A stretch of DNA of 64,000 nt from an actinobacterium SCGC AAA044-N04 (GCA_000378885.1 KB900456.1:116446-180445), one strand, 5' to 3'; shown: positions 34,088 through 42,763, numbered from the stretch's first letter. The notes: a model not told the origin generated them from the sequence alone. Numbers and translations: made by a program.

Positions 34088-35647
34088 ATGAAAAATGACT
34101 TTTCGTACTTGTTGAAATCCTGGGCTAAGGCGCCAATAACCCGCAGATCCCTGCTTTTGATGGCCGCTACAACAGCTGTTGCTGGTACGTCCATCGGAAA
34201 GGCAATCGGCGTTACGGCTCCAGTTATTACCCAAGTATTGGGTCGTCCAACTAACTCTTCAATTGGGGTCAGCGTTTTATCTTCGCAGCCGATTACTGCT
34301 TTTGTTGAGTACGGCACTTCAAAGACTCGTTACACAGGAAAGTCGGCACAATTACAAACAGCCCCTGGAGCACCAGCAGTATTTGACATCAAAGGATTGC
34401 GTGCCGGAACAAAAATCTATTACCGAGTAAATTACAAAGGCAGCGCTGATGCCAACTTTATGAATGGAAAGCAGTACTCATTTACAACTGCTCGAAAAGC
34501 AGGTTCAACATTTAGTTTCTCAGTTCACGGAGATACTCACCCAGAGCGTGCCGGCAAGATGTTCAACGCTGAACTATATGGAGTTACTCTTGCCAATATA
34601 GCTGCCCAGCAGCCTGACTTTCACATCATGGTCGGCGATGATTTCAGTATTGATCCGCTAATTAGCAAGGGCCAGGCGAACCAAGAGAGCGTCGAAAAAA
34701 TCTATAGCACTCATAGAAACTGGCTCACGATTGCTACCAGTTCAGTGCCACTCTTTCTTGTAAATGGAAACCATGAGCAAGCAGCAGCATATTTGCTTGA
34801 TGGCACATCAACGAACCCAGCAATCTTGGCTGGTAACGCACGTCTAAAATATTTCCCTCTTCCTGAGCCCGATAATTTCTATAACGGAGACCCAACTCCA
34901 ATACCCGGAGTCGGACTTCCTCGCGACTACTACTCATGGACATGGGGAGACGCTCTCTTTGTAACCCTAGATCCTTATTGGCATTCAAGTAATCCCGTGG
35001 ACAACGTTGCAGGCGTAGAGGATCCATCTGCAACTAAAGGTGGTGGAGGTGGTGGTGGAAAGAAGAATGGTGGCGCTACACCAGGAACAACCGCACCTGC
35101 GGCACCAACGGGCAATGGAAAAGTAACAAATCTTTGGAGCATCGGAATTGGCGACGAGCAGTATGCATGGCTCAAACAGACTCTCGAAACCAGTAAAGCT
35201 AAATATAAATTTGTTTTTGCACACCATGTAATGGGTACCGGTCGTGGAGCCATTGAAGTTTCTACCAATTATGAATGGGGTGGAAAAGATCCTAAAGGTC
35301 AGTCAACATTTGCCAAGGAGCGTCCTAATTGGGAGCTACCGATTCACGACCTCATGGTTAAAAACAAGGTTTCTATTTTCTTCCAAGGACATGACCACAT
35401 CTTCTGCACTCAAGAACGTGACGGGTTGATTTATCAATCAATGCCTAATCCAGCAGATGACACATTCTCTATGTTTAACGATGATGCATATAAGAGTGGA
35501 ACGAAAGCCCCTAATTCTGGGCACGTACGGGTGACAGTGGCTCCATCACAAGCAAAAGTTGAGTATTTCTTAGCGGCTCGTAGTCAAGACACAAATCGCA
35601 AGAACTTAAGCGTGGCACACAGCTACGTAATTAAGCCAAAGACATAG
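34088..35647 (+). CDS. Tat-exported metallophosphoesterase (purple-acid-phosphatase/PhoD-like)
   Basis: A 519-residue exported phosphoesterase. The leader has a twin-arginine motif, ITRRSLLLMAATTAVAG. Residues ~45-130 form a fibronectin-like domain typical of PAP/PhoD enzymes (SIGVSVLSSQPITAFVEYG). The two-metal motifs follow in order: VHGDTHPE, VGDDFSID, NGNHEQ, FAHHVMG and FQGHDHIF. Between the third and fourth motifs is a low-complexity Gly/Lys/Thr/Pro/Ala insert of about 30 residues (GGGGGGGKKNGG then TPGTTAPAAPTG). It would release phosphate from esters outside the membrane. It is the first gene beyond the rnpB island. Confidence 0.88.
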   Translation: MKNDFSYLLKSWAKAPITRRSLLLMAATTAVAGTSIGKAIGVTAPVITQVLGRPTNSSIGVSVLSSQPITAFVEYGTSKTRYTGKSAQLQTAPGAPAVFDIKGLRAGTKIYYRVNYKGSADANFMNGKQYSFTTARKAGSTFSFSVHGDTHPERAGKMFNAELYGVTLANIAAQQPDFHIMVGDDFSIDPLISKGQANQESVEKIYSTHRNWLTIATSSVPLFLVNGNHEQAAAYLLDGTSTNPAILAGNARLKYFPLPEPDNFYNGDPTPIPGVGLPRDYYSWTWGDALFVTLDPYWHSSNPVDNVAGVEDPSATKGGGGGGGKKNGGATPGTTAPAAPTGNGKVTNLWSIGIGDEQYAWLKQTLETSKAKYKFVFAHHVMGTGRGAIEVSTNYEWGGKDPKGQSTFAKERPNWELPIHDLMVKNKVSIFFQGHDHIFCTQERDGLIYQSMPNPADDTFSMFNDDAYKSGTKAPNSGHVRVTVAPSQAKVEYFLAARSQDTNRKNLSVAHSYVIKPKT

Positions 35648-35649
35648 AA

Positions 35650-35727
35650 ATGAGCCATGAACATGAAGTTAGACATTTATCAGAAGTAGATCGGCGAAGA
35701 TTTCTTCAACTATCAGGCTTGGCGTGA
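35650..35727 (+). pseudogene. Stranded twin-arginine leader fragment
   Basis: A 25-codon frame ends in TGA after DRRRFLQLSGLA, a textbook Tat signal start (S/D-R-R-x-F-L) with MSHEHEVRHLSEV before it. Past the TGA the same frame continues AGYLGSLST and then enters the SMR gene in frame at 35755. The rest of the exported protein is missing, so this looks like the remnant of a lost Tat substrate, possibly a second phosphoesterase, left by a deletion. Confidence 0.55.
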
Positions 35728-35754
35728 GCGGGATATCTAGGTAGTCTGTCCACT

Positions 35755-36078
35755 ATGGCCTGGTTCTTACTCTCAATAGCTATTGTTGCTGAAATTGCAG
35801 GAACGCTATTTCTAAAAGCTAGTGATGGACTGAGCAAGCTATGGCCATCTATTGGTGTGGCCGTTGGTTATGTAATCGCCTTCTCGCTCATGGCTATCTC
35901 ACTTAAAAAACTTGAAGTGGGTATTACTTATGCAGTGTGGTCTGGTGTGGGAATTATGGGAGCTGCCATTGGCGGCGTAATCTTCTTTGATCAGCAGCTC
36001 TCTAGGTTAAATATTGTTGGCATGGCAATCATTATTGTTGGCGTTGTAGTAATGAATCTAGGCGGAGCAGCTCACTGA
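35755..36078 (+). CDS. Small multidrug resistance (SMR) family efflux protein
   Basis: A 107-residue four-helix membrane protein. The first helix has the essential Glu in LLSIAIVAEIAGTLFLKAS; the second-third region LKKLEVGITYAVWSGVGIMG and the end helix IVGMAIIIVGVVVMNLGG match the EmrE/QacE type. It acts as an antiparallel or parallel dimer exchanging protons for cationic drugs or guanidinium-like compounds. Upstream there is no ykcC-type guanidine riboswitch, only the Tat leader fragment in the same frame. It overlaps the convergent TipAS gene by 7 bases. Confidence 0.93.
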   Translation: MAWFLLSIAIVAEIAGTLFLKASDGLSKLWPSIGVAVGYVIAFSLMAISLKKLEVGITYAVWSGVGIMGAAIGGVIFFDQQLSRLNIVGMAIIIVGVVVMNLGGAAH

Positions 36079-36434
36079 GCCCAAATAGCATCATGGACGT
36101 ATTGGGCTAAGCCTCTTACCCGTCCGTCGTAATATTCTTCAAATCGTGGATCTTCCACATACATCACCGCCAAGTTCTTTTGCATCTCAACTGAGCAGTC
36201 ATAAAACCACTTAGTAATAGCTTGTCGATGAGCAAGAACAGCAGCTTTAGTCTTATCTGAGTCAATAGGTAATGAATTTCCAAAGGCATAAACAAATAGC
36301 TCAGTTGCAGCCTCCTGATCTACTTTGGCTGCAGCAAAATCTTGCCTAGAGTATTTAGAGGTTTTAGCAGTTGATTGACGGTAGGCATCAGTATCGCCCC
36401 ATCGTGCTTGAACTTCTTCCTCATACAGACTCAT
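36072..36434 (-). CDS. Stand-alone TipAS-type drug-binding domain protein
   Basis: About 120 residues from the Met in MSLYEEEVQARWGDTDAY. The pattern, including Y-R-Q-S-T-AKTSKYSRQDF and the end YYDGRVRGLAQYVHDAI, is that of the TipAS antibiotic-recognition domain, normally fused behind a MerR DNA-binding domain in TipA regulators. Here the DNA-binding half is absent, so the protein could only bind or sequester ligands (AlbA-like immunity by drug capture) or act with another regulator. It is tail to tail with an SMR efflux gene, a pairing that suggests drug tolerance. An upstream start at 36461 would add nine unlikely residues. Confidence 0.82.
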   Translation of the reverse strand: MSLYEEEVQARWGDTDAYRQSTAKTSKYSRQDFAAAKVDQEAATELFVYAFGNSLPIDSDKTKAAVLAHRQAITKWFYDCSVEMQKNLAVMYVEDPRFEEYYDGRVRGLAQYVHDAIWAQ

Positions 36435-36498
36435 GTTTGAATCGTACAGAGCCACCCTCAATTTCCTTAACTAATACGCCATGTTTTATAGTTTCCCC

Positions 36499-36828
36499 AT
36501 GAAATTTCTAGTCTCAGTCATCGATAGTCAAACTCGTTCACCTCACACGCCGCAAGAGATTCAGGCTATTGATGATTTCAACGACAAGCTTTCTGCCCAC
36601 GGCCAGCGCATCTTTGCTGGCGGTTTAGATTCACCTGCTTCTGCAATAGTTTTTGATAACCGTAATGGCGCAAACAAAAGCAGCGAAGGTCCATTTGTTT
36701 CATCCGATGAGTTCTTTAGTGGTTTTTGGATCATTGAGGCACAGTCTCTAGAGATTGCTAAAGAACTTGCTGCCGAGGGCTCTAGAAGTTGTAATAGAAA
36801 AGTAGAGCTACGCCCATTGCTGGGTTGA
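36499..36828 (+). CDS. YCII-related (DGPF-type) small protein
   Basis: About 110 residues of the YCII/DGPF group, ferredoxin-like small proteins found in actinobacteria. The start is taken at MKFLVSVID rather than 36481. Visible blocks are TPQEIQAIDDFNDKLSAHG, IFAGGLDSP, SSEGPFVSSDEFFSGFWII (the D/E-GPF motif) and the C-terminal VELRPLLG. Function is not established; some relatives accompany sigma factors or act as small enzymes. Divergent from the TipAS gene and 3 bases from the stop of the next, convergent gene. Confidence 0.82.
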   Translation: MKFLVSVIDSQTRSPHTPQEIQAIDDFNDKLSAHGQRIFAGGLDSPASAIVFDNRNGANKSSEGPFVSSDEFFSGFWIIEAQSLEIAKELAAEGSRSCNRKVELRPLLG

Positions 36829-36831
36829 TTT

Positions 36832-37146
36832 CTATCTCTGACTAACTATCCAGCGCTTAAACTCACCACTACTAAATTCATAGATATCTACAGGACCTTT
36901 GCCATAGATAGCAGTGAAATCCTTTCCGCCGCTGTATCGCATTGATCCCAACAAAATTACATATGGAATTCCTGTGCCAGGAGCTCTTACTCCTTTAAGG
37001 ACTTCTTTGCTCCAAGGATTCTGGGCGCTAGTCACTGAAACAAGAGAATCAACATCAGCCTTTAGGTTTGAGTGCAATCCACCGAGTTTTTCCCAGGCAG
37101 AGAGTTGTAAAACTAACTCTGTTTGCGACTTTTGCACCTTAGCCAT
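36832..37146 (-). CDS. Hypothetical protein
   Basis: A 104-residue cytoplasmic protein that I do not recognise. It begins MAKVQKSQTELVLQLS, has an alternation of predicted helix (residues ~5-35) and beta strands with IPYVILLGSMRYSGGKDF and VDIYEFSSGEFKRWIVS at the end. The beta-rich second half with the FxAIYGKGP loop could be a small PH-like or barrel fold, but this is only an impression. The coding strand is supported by typical composition and by tight packing between the YCII and MFS genes. Confidence 0.6.
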   Translation of the reverse strand: MAKVQKSQTELVLQLSAWEKLGGLHSNLKADVDSLVSVTSAQNPWSKEVLKGVRAPGTGIPYVILLGSMRYSGGKDFTAIYGKGPVDIYEFSSGEFKRWIVSQR

Positions 37147-37231
37147 ATCTCAACATTACCAACATCCCATCAATGGGTGTTGTGTAATTGTATGTAGCAA
37201 TAAATAGAGCTTTCCAAGATAGGCTTAAGTA

Positions 37232-38419
37232 ATGTCGATGCCAGCTATGACCAATCGTGAAGCGATTCGTGTCGGGCTACCTATCTTCATCACAGCAATC
37301 AATATGCGGGCTGGGTTAACAATTATGAGCCCGCTCTATCCCATTCTTAAAGAGCAGTACAACCTGAGCTCTTTTCATCTCTCATTCCTGACTTCACTTT
37401 CAGTTCTTTGTTTTGCAGGCAGTGCCTTCTTAATGCCACTTGTGGGCAAGGTAGGTGGAACTAACAAAGTTATTGCTTGGACGTTGACAGTTTTATCAGC
37501 TGCAATTTTTCTTCGAACCGTTGGTAATGTGCCAATGCTCTTTATTTCATCTGTAACAGTTGGTATTGCTATTGCAGTGCTCAACTTTTCTTTGCCTGTA
37601 TGGGTGAAAGAGAATGCTCCTGAACATTCAGGACTGCTCACCGGAATCTATATAACAATTATGGGAACTTTTGCTGCGATCTCTGTGGCAGTTGCAGTGC
37701 CATTGGCTCAAGCCACATCCTGGGGCTGGCGCTTATCGATGATTCCTTGGTTAGTCATTGGTGTGATTTCATCATCGTGGTGGTTATTAAGAATTTCAAA
37801 GTCTCATGAATCAGGCCATATGGAAGTCAGTTCGAAGTTTCATACGGCTCTTTTTAGAAAACCTGGTGCGTGGAGCATTGCAATCTTTTTTGGTCTGCAA
37901 TCCATGCTCTTCTATGGCACAGCTACTTGGCTACCAACTATCTTGGTTTCTAAGGGTTTCACCCTGGGACATGCTGGATTAGCAGTTTCAATTACAGGTT
38001 TATGTGGTTCACTCGTTGGTATTGCTGCCCCTCACTATGCATCCAAGCTTAAAAACATCCGCACACTCCTGCTACTGCTTGGAGTTATGATTTCTGCAAG
38101 TTTTGCCGCAGTGATTTTGGATAGCGGCTGGCGCTTAGTAATTTGGTTGTTAATTTCTAATATTGGGCTCTCTATTACTTTTCCTTTGTCATTGCTTTTA
38201 ACTGTTACGCGAAGCCTTGAAGCGGGGGAGACCCGTTCTCTTTCAATCATGGCTCAATCCATTGGTTATCTCATGGCTGCCTTTGCCCCTGGAATTGTTG
38301 GAGCAATCTTTGATTCCACTCTCAGTTGGAATACAGCATTGCTTGTTCCTGTAGTTCTTGGACTATTTCTGGCTGGGGTTGGTTATTTCGCAGGTAAGCC
38401 TGAAAAGATCATCATTTAA
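37232..38419 (+). CDS. MFS transporter, CynX/NimT-like
   Basis: A 395-residue major facilitator with about 12 membrane segments. The opening LPIFITAINMRAGLTIMSPLYPILKEQY corresponds to the CynX-type signature (N-x-R-xx-x-x-x-P near the first helix), a group that includes cyanate and nitroimidazole-related carriers. The paired Gly-rich loops (PVWVKENAPEHSGLLTG) and C-terminal SIMAQSIGYLMAAFAPG are typical. Substrate unknown. It is followed after 54 bases by uppP on the same strand. Confidence 0.88.
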   Translation: MSMPAMTNREAIRVGLPIFITAINMRAGLTIMSPLYPILKEQYNLSSFHLSFLTSLSVLCFAGSAFLMPLVGKVGGTNKVIAWTLTVLSAAIFLRTVGNVPMLFISSVTVGIAIAVLNFSLPVWVKENAPEHSGLLTGIYITIMGTFAAISVAVAVPLAQATSWGWRLSMIPWLVIGVISSSWWLLRISKSHESGHMEVSSKFHTALFRKPGAWSIAIFFGLQSMLFYGTATWLPTILVSKGFTLGHAGLAVSITGLCGSLVGIAAPHYASKLKNIRTLLLLLGVMISASFAAVILDSGWRLVIWLLISNIGLSITFPLSLLLTVTRSLEAGETRSLSIMAQSIGYLMAAFAPGIVGAIFDSTLSWNTALLVPVVLGLFLAGVGYFAGKPEKIII

Positions 38420-38473
38420 CCTCTTTTGAATTGCTCACCAGTTACCATTGGGCATTAATAGCGGGATGAAAAG

Positions 38474-39316
38474 GTGTTCACAGTGATTGAATCAATAGTT
38501 CTGGGAATCGTGCAAGGTCTTACAGAGTTTCTTCCTATTTCATCTAGTGCCCACCAGCGCATTGTTGGAGAGTTCTTTAGCAATGCTCAAGATCCAGGAG
38601 CTCGCTTCACGGCAATTACCCAAATTGGCACAGAGTTAGCCGTTCTTATCTTTTTTAGAAATGACATCAAAAACATTGTTCTAGCGTGGTTTAACCAAGT
38701 TATTTTGCGAAAAGAATTAACTGCAGATCAAAAACCGTTAGCTCGCATGGGCTGGCTCATTGTCGTAGGTAGTCTTCCAATCGTTATCTTGGGATACCTC
38801 GGCAAAGACATCATTACTAATGATTTCCGCTCACTTTGGCTCATTGCTTCAACCTTGATTATTTTCGGTGTGATTCTTGGTTTAGCAGATCACTATGGCA
38901 AGAAGGAAAAGAGCCTGAGTGATTTGAATTCAAAGCACGGCATACTTTATGGACTGGCTCAATCACTTGCTCTAATCCCAGGTGTTTCACGCTCTGGTGC
39001 AACGATTGCAATGGGCCGCTATCTCGGTTACACCCGCGAGGCTGCGCTGCGCTATTCATTCCTCTTAGCTCTGCCAGCAGTCTTTGGCAGTGGGCTTTAT
39101 GAACTCAAAGATGCATTTGGAGCAAGTGCTTCTAATGTATACACCCTGCCTCAAACATTTGTAGCAACAGCTATTGCCTTTGTTGTTGGCTATGCCGTTA
39201 TCGCTTGGTTACTCAAATATGTAACAACTAAGTCCTTTATGCCATTCATTATCTACAGAATCGCACTTGGAACCACAGTGTTGGTCCTATTGAGCGCAGG
39301 CATTATCAATCCATGA
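38474..39316 (+). CDS. uppP: Undecaprenyl-diphosphatase UppP (BacA)
   Basis: Removes a phosphate from undecaprenyl diphosphate to recycle the lipid carrier for cell-wall synthesis. The 280-residue membrane protein has both catalytic blocks: GIVQGLTEFLPISSSAHQRI (Glu and Ser/His region) and PGVSRSGATIAMGRYLG (Arg and Ser). GTG start at 38474. The C terminus overlaps the next gene by 4 bases (ATGA). It also gives low-level tolerance to bacitracin in other bacteria. Confidence 0.96.
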   Translation: MFTVIESIVLGIVQGLTEFLPISSSAHQRIVGEFFSNAQDPGARFTAITQIGTELAVLIFFRNDIKNIVLAWFNQVILRKELTADQKPLARMGWLIVVGSLPIVILGYLGKDIITNDFRSLWLIASTLIIFGVILGLADHYGKKEKSLSDLNSKHGILYGLAQSLALIPGVSRSGATIAMGRYLGYTREAALRYSFLLALPAVFGSGLYELKDAFGASASNVYTLPQTFVATAIAFVVGYAVIAWLLKYVTTKSFMPFIIYRIALGTTVLVLLSAGIINP

Positions 39317-39885
39317 GCAAGGCACAAATTACTGCGCACTTAAAGAAATTTGATAAAGCTCAGCGCGATATCCTGAGCCAGCTGCGCAAAGAGATTCTAG
39401 AAGAGCTACCAACTGCCCAAGAGATCATCAAATACGGTATTCCCACCTTTGCCATAGAAGGTGTGCCAGTTCTTGGCTTTGATGGCTATAAAGCCCATAA
39501 CTCACTTTTTCCTTATAGCGGCTCCACTAATAAGTATCTAGAAAAAGAGTTAGCTAAATACGTTCAGACCAAAGGCTCCATTCATTTTGCGCTAGATAAG
39601 CCCTTTCCACGCGCACTGCTAAAGAAGATTATTAAGGTCAGAATCGCTCAGATCAATGCCTCCTATCCCAATAAAAGCGGTGAGTACTTAGAGTTCTATG
39701 GCAATGGCCTGCTCAAAGCTAAAGGGAAAATGAAGCAGGCAAAGATGCATGGGTATTGGGAATGGTTTCGAAAAGATGGGACCAAAATGCGCTCAGGCTC
39801 ATTTAAAGCGGGCACGCAAACTGGGTTGTGGACTACCTATGATCAAAGCGGAAAAGCGTATAAGAAAACTAACTTTCCTAGTTAA
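39313..39885 (+). CDS. DUF1801-domain protein with C-terminal MORN-like repeats
   Basis: The first ~115 residues are a DUF1801 (YdhG-like) domain: DKAQRDILSQLRKEI, then IIKYGIPTFAIEG and FPYSGSTNKYLEKEL, ending with KPFPRALLKKIIKVR. Residues ~125-190 contain MORN-like strands: EYLEFYGNGLLKAKGKMKQ, MHGYWEWFRKDGTKMRSGSF and TGLWTTYDQSGK. DUF1801 proteins have been described as frataxin-like iron handlers in Bacillus; whether that applies here is uncertain. The join of the two parts is unusual and may be lineage-specific. It overlaps uppP by ATGA and shares TTAA with the stop of the convergent tldE-like gene. Confidence 0.85.
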   Translation: MSKAQITAHLKKFDKAQRDILSQLRKEILEELPTAQEIIKYGIPTFAIEGVPVLGFDGYKAHNSLFPYSGSTNKYLEKELAKYVQTKGSIHFALDKPFPRALLKKIIKVRIAQINASYPNKSGEYLEFYGNGLLKAKGKMKQAKMHGYWEWFRKDGTKMRSGSFKAGTQTGLWTTYDQSGKAYKKTNFPS

Positions 39886-41264
39886 CTTCCTGGGCTCACC
39901 GTCGACATATTGAAATCTTTAATCACTAGTGGTGGAACTGACATATTGGACATATCGCCAGCCCATTCACGTGGTTGAGTCCACTCAGATGCACCAGCAT
40001 GTGCGATGCGAGAGAGGGCTGAAACCGGTGAATCATTCCAACGGAAATTATTAGTAGCACCAACTACTTCGCCACCCTTAACGTGATAAACACCGTCACG
40101 AGTTAAACCAGTGAGAAGTAGTGAGTTGGGATCAACCATGCGGATATACCAGAAGGTTGTCAGTAGAAGTCCGTTATCAACTTTCTTCACTAGATCTTCC
40201 AGAGTTCCACTTGCTCCATCAACGCTCATCACTAGGTTTTCACCGATTGGTGTGAAATCAAGGTTAGTCAGCTTTGCAGTTGCGCGAGTTTGAATAAGAG
40301 ATTGCAAAACGCCATCTTTGAGCCAGTCAACGCGCTTGATTGGTTGACCATTATCAAATACTGATGAGAATGGTGAACTCACAGCTGTTGCTACAAAGTT
40401 AGATGCAGGAAGTTGCTTGAACTCAGGATCGGTAAAGAACTGCAGAGAAAGATTTGAAAGCTTCTCACCAATGCGAGTTCCGCCACCCTTTTTAGAAAAT
40501 ACTGATTGACCTTCATGGGCATCACGAGCAGTTGATACCCACATCATGTAGGTGAAGAGATCTGCAACAGAGCCTGAAGGCAAGATGGTGTCGTAGCGAC
40601 CAGCTGGAAGATCTACTTTTGTGCCCTGCCACGTTAAACGTTGGCGAATCTGGGCATCGATATTTGCAACTGAGACATCTTTAAAGTCACGAGTTTCAAC
40701 GCCTGCCCATGTGGAGCGAGAGCGATCATGGGACTTTCCAGTCATCTCTACGCGACCAACTGGTGAATCCTTACGCAAACGCAACCCACCCTTTGATCCA
40801 ACCCAGGTTGTTTCATTGGTGTGTTCTGAATATCCAAAGAGTTCGATTTTATCTGCCACTGAGCGAGAGAACATATCGCCTAGAGCTGGAGCAAAAGTAG
40901 AAAATATTTCAGGACCAGTTGGAACGTGAGCGCCTGACCAATCACCAATTGAAACATTGGTGGCAAGAGGTGCGTAGTCATCGGCTGGACCTGATGCCTT
41001 TGCTGCTGCAATAGCTTCTTCGAGCAGCTTTGGAACATCTGCGAGTGAGACATCTGTGCGAGAAACGCCACCAGATGCCATGCCACCATCAACGGCAACG
41101 AAAGCAATAACTGTAACGCTGCGCTCTTGAATAACACCATTAGTAGTCAGCGTGCTGCCAGCCCAACGAAGGTTGGCTTGAGTCTTATCGCGCACAACAA
41201 CAATGCAGTCATCACACGTTGCAGCCGATGTAATCTTTTCAATTAGATCTTGAGCAGAAATCAT
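39882..41264 (-). CDS. TldE/PmbA-like subunit of the TldD-TldE protease
   Basis: About 460 residues from MISAQDLIEKI; the upstream extension is rejected because the ATG at 41264 overlaps the TldD stop by ATGA. The protein follows the TldE/PmbA layout: an N-terminal ferredoxin-like domain, VGRVEMTGKSHDRSRSTWAG, LPAGRYDTILPSGSVADLF (the position where TldD has its HExxxH; here it is missing), and the C-terminal DGVYHVKGGEVVGATNNFRWNDSPVSAL. As in other pairs this subunit would be inactive and support TldD in degrading unfolded peptides or maturing peptide antibiotics. Confidence 0.93.
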   Translation of the reverse strand: MISAQDLIEKITSAATCDDCIVVVRDKTQANLRWAGSTLTTNGVIQERSVTVIAFVAVDGGMASGGVSRTDVSLADVPKLLEEAIAAAKASGPADDYAPLATNVSIGDWSGAHVPTGPEIFSTFAPALGDMFSRSVADKIELFGYSEHTNETTWVGSKGGLRLRKDSPVGRVEMTGKSHDRSRSTWAGVETRDFKDVSVANIDAQIRQRLTWQGTKVDLPAGRYDTILPSGSVADLFTYMMWVSTARDAHEGQSVFSKKGGGTRIGEKLSNLSLQFFTDPEFKQLPASNFVATAVSSPFSSVFDNGQPIKRVDWLKDGVLQSLIQTRATAKLTNLDFTPIGENLVMSVDGASGTLEDLVKKVDNGLLLTTFWYIRMVDPNSLLLTGLTRDGVYHVKGGEVVGATNNFRWNDSPVSALSRIAHAGASEWTQPREWAGDMSNMSVPPLVIKDFNMSTVSPGS

Positions 41265-42763
41265 TTTCCAGCCTCCGCAACAGTATTGAGAATGTTTACT
41301 TTGTCGAAAATTGCCGATGGGCAACCATGACTCACCGCTGCAATCTGACCTGGTTGTGCTTTACCGCAGTTAAAGGCACCGCCTAGAACATAGGTTGAAG
41401 GACCACCCACAACCTTCATGGAGCCCCAGAAATCAGTTGTCGTTGCTTGGTAGGCAACATCTTTGAGTTGACCAACAATTTTGCCGTTCTTAACGCGGTG
41501 GAACTGTTGACCAGTAAATTGGAAGTTATAGCGCTGCATATCAATAGACCAAGACTTATCACCCTTGATGATGATTCCATCTTCCATTGAAGCAACCATT
41601 TCCTCATAAGTTGGACCTGTTGGATTTGGTTGCAAAGAAACGTTTGGCATGCGCTGAATTGGAACGTGTGCTGGTGAATCTGCAAAGGCGCAGCCATTAC
41701 TGCGATCGCGGTTAACGCGGGCAGCAATGCGGCGATCTAATTGATAACCAACGAGCAGACCATCTTTAATGATGTCCCAACGTTGGGCTGCAACTCCTTC
41801 ATCATCAAAGCCCACAGTGCTAAGGCCATGAGGTGTGGCGCGATCTCCAGTCACATTCATGAGCTTTGAGCCGTATTGGAGCTTATTTAACTTATCTGGT
41901 GTGGCAAAAGAAGTTCCGGCATAATTTGCTTCATAACCTATGGCGCGATCTAGTTCAGTTGCATGGCCAATTGACTCGTGAATTGTTAGCCACAAGTTTG
42001 ATGGATGAACTAATACGTCATAGCGACCAGGTTCAACTGATGGAGCTGCAACCTTTTCAGCCAATAGGGAGGGAAGTTCAGCGATTTCATCATCCCACTT
42101 CCAATGTGAATTACCCATCCACTCCCAACCAAAGCCTGCAGGTTGTGCCAATGTGCGCATGGATTCAAAGCCATGGTCTCCAATGGAGATTGCTTCAATC
42201 TGTGTTTGGATGCGCACGCGCTGTTGGGTGGTGCTAGTTCCATATGAATCGGCATAGTGCTTTTGTTCTTTAACAAACATTGTATGAGCAGATGTGTGAT
42301 TAACGTTTGCACTCTTAAGCAGACGATTACTCAAATCTGCCAGGCGATCCTTTTTATCTGAGTCTGAAACTGAGAAAGGATCGATTTCATAATCAGATAC
42401 CCAGGTTTGGTTTGCATAAACAGGCTCTGTTACAAGTGAAACTAACTCTGTTGACAAAGGCTTTGATGTTTTTGCCATTGCAACAGCCGTTAATGCCAGC
42501 TTCTTGGCAACATCTACAGAGATTTCAGGAGATGAAGCAAAGCCCCACGCTCCATTGACGATAACGCGAACGCCTAAACCGGCATTGGTCTCATCACTTT
42601 GTGTCTCAGGACGAGCATCTCGCAAAGAGAGCAAACCATTGCGTGTGCGCTCAATGCGCACATCCACATGGGATGCTCCAGCTTCTTTTGCTGTGCTAAT
42701 CGCGGCATCACTAACGGCTGTTAGTGGAAGGGCTAGGAAATCTGCATCTACATTTTTGTTCAC
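41261..42763 (-). CDS. tldD: TldD-like metalloprotease
   Basis: The catalytic subunit of the TldD-TldE pair, 500 residues. The zinc motif is LWLTIHESIGHATELDRAIGY (HExxxH), with the third ligand expected from the Cys-rich C-terminal region (GGAFNCGKAQPGQIAAVSHGC). The preceding VEPGRYDVLVHPSN is the conserved strand that in TldE aligns without the zinc residues. The pair forms a heterodimer that cuts short unfolded peptides entering its channel. It is the first gene of the two-gene minus-strand unit and divergent from terC and its riboswitch. Confidence 0.95.
   Translation of the reverse strand: MNKNVDADFLALPLTAVSDAAISTAKEAGASHVDVRIERTRNGLLSLRDARPETQSDETNAGLGVRVIVNGAWGFASSPEISVDVAKKLALTAVAMAKTSKPLSTELVSLVTEPVYANQTWVSDYEIDPFSVSDSDKKDRLADLSNRLLKSANVNHTSAHTMFVKEQKHYADSYGTSTTQQRVRIQTQIEAISIGDHGFESMRTLAQPAGFGWEWMGNSHWKWDDEIAELPSLLAEKVAAPSVEPGRYDVLVHPSNLWLTIHESIGHATELDRAIGYEANYAGTSFATPDKLNKLQYGSKLMNVTGDRATPHGLSTVGFDDEGVAAQRWDIIKDGLLVGYQLDRRIAARVNRDRSNGCAFADSPAHVPIQRMPNVSLQPNPTGPTYEEMVASMEDGIIIKGDKSWSIDMQRYNFQFTGQQFHRVKNGKIVGQLKDVAYQATTTDFWGSMKVVGGPSTYVLGGAFNCGKAQPGQIAAVSHGCPSAIFDKVNILNTVAEAGK

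Noticed and set aside
34734-35268. Minus-strand ORFs of 80-99 residues opposite the phosphoesterase
   Set aside because: They mirror the Gly-rich insert (runs of Pro/Phe in the reverse frame) and lack starts with ribosome-binding sites.
35641-35755. Guanidine (ykkC) riboswitch before the SMR gene
   Set aside because: The region encodes the Tat leader fragment and has none of the conserved ykkC motifs such as ACGR-containing loops.
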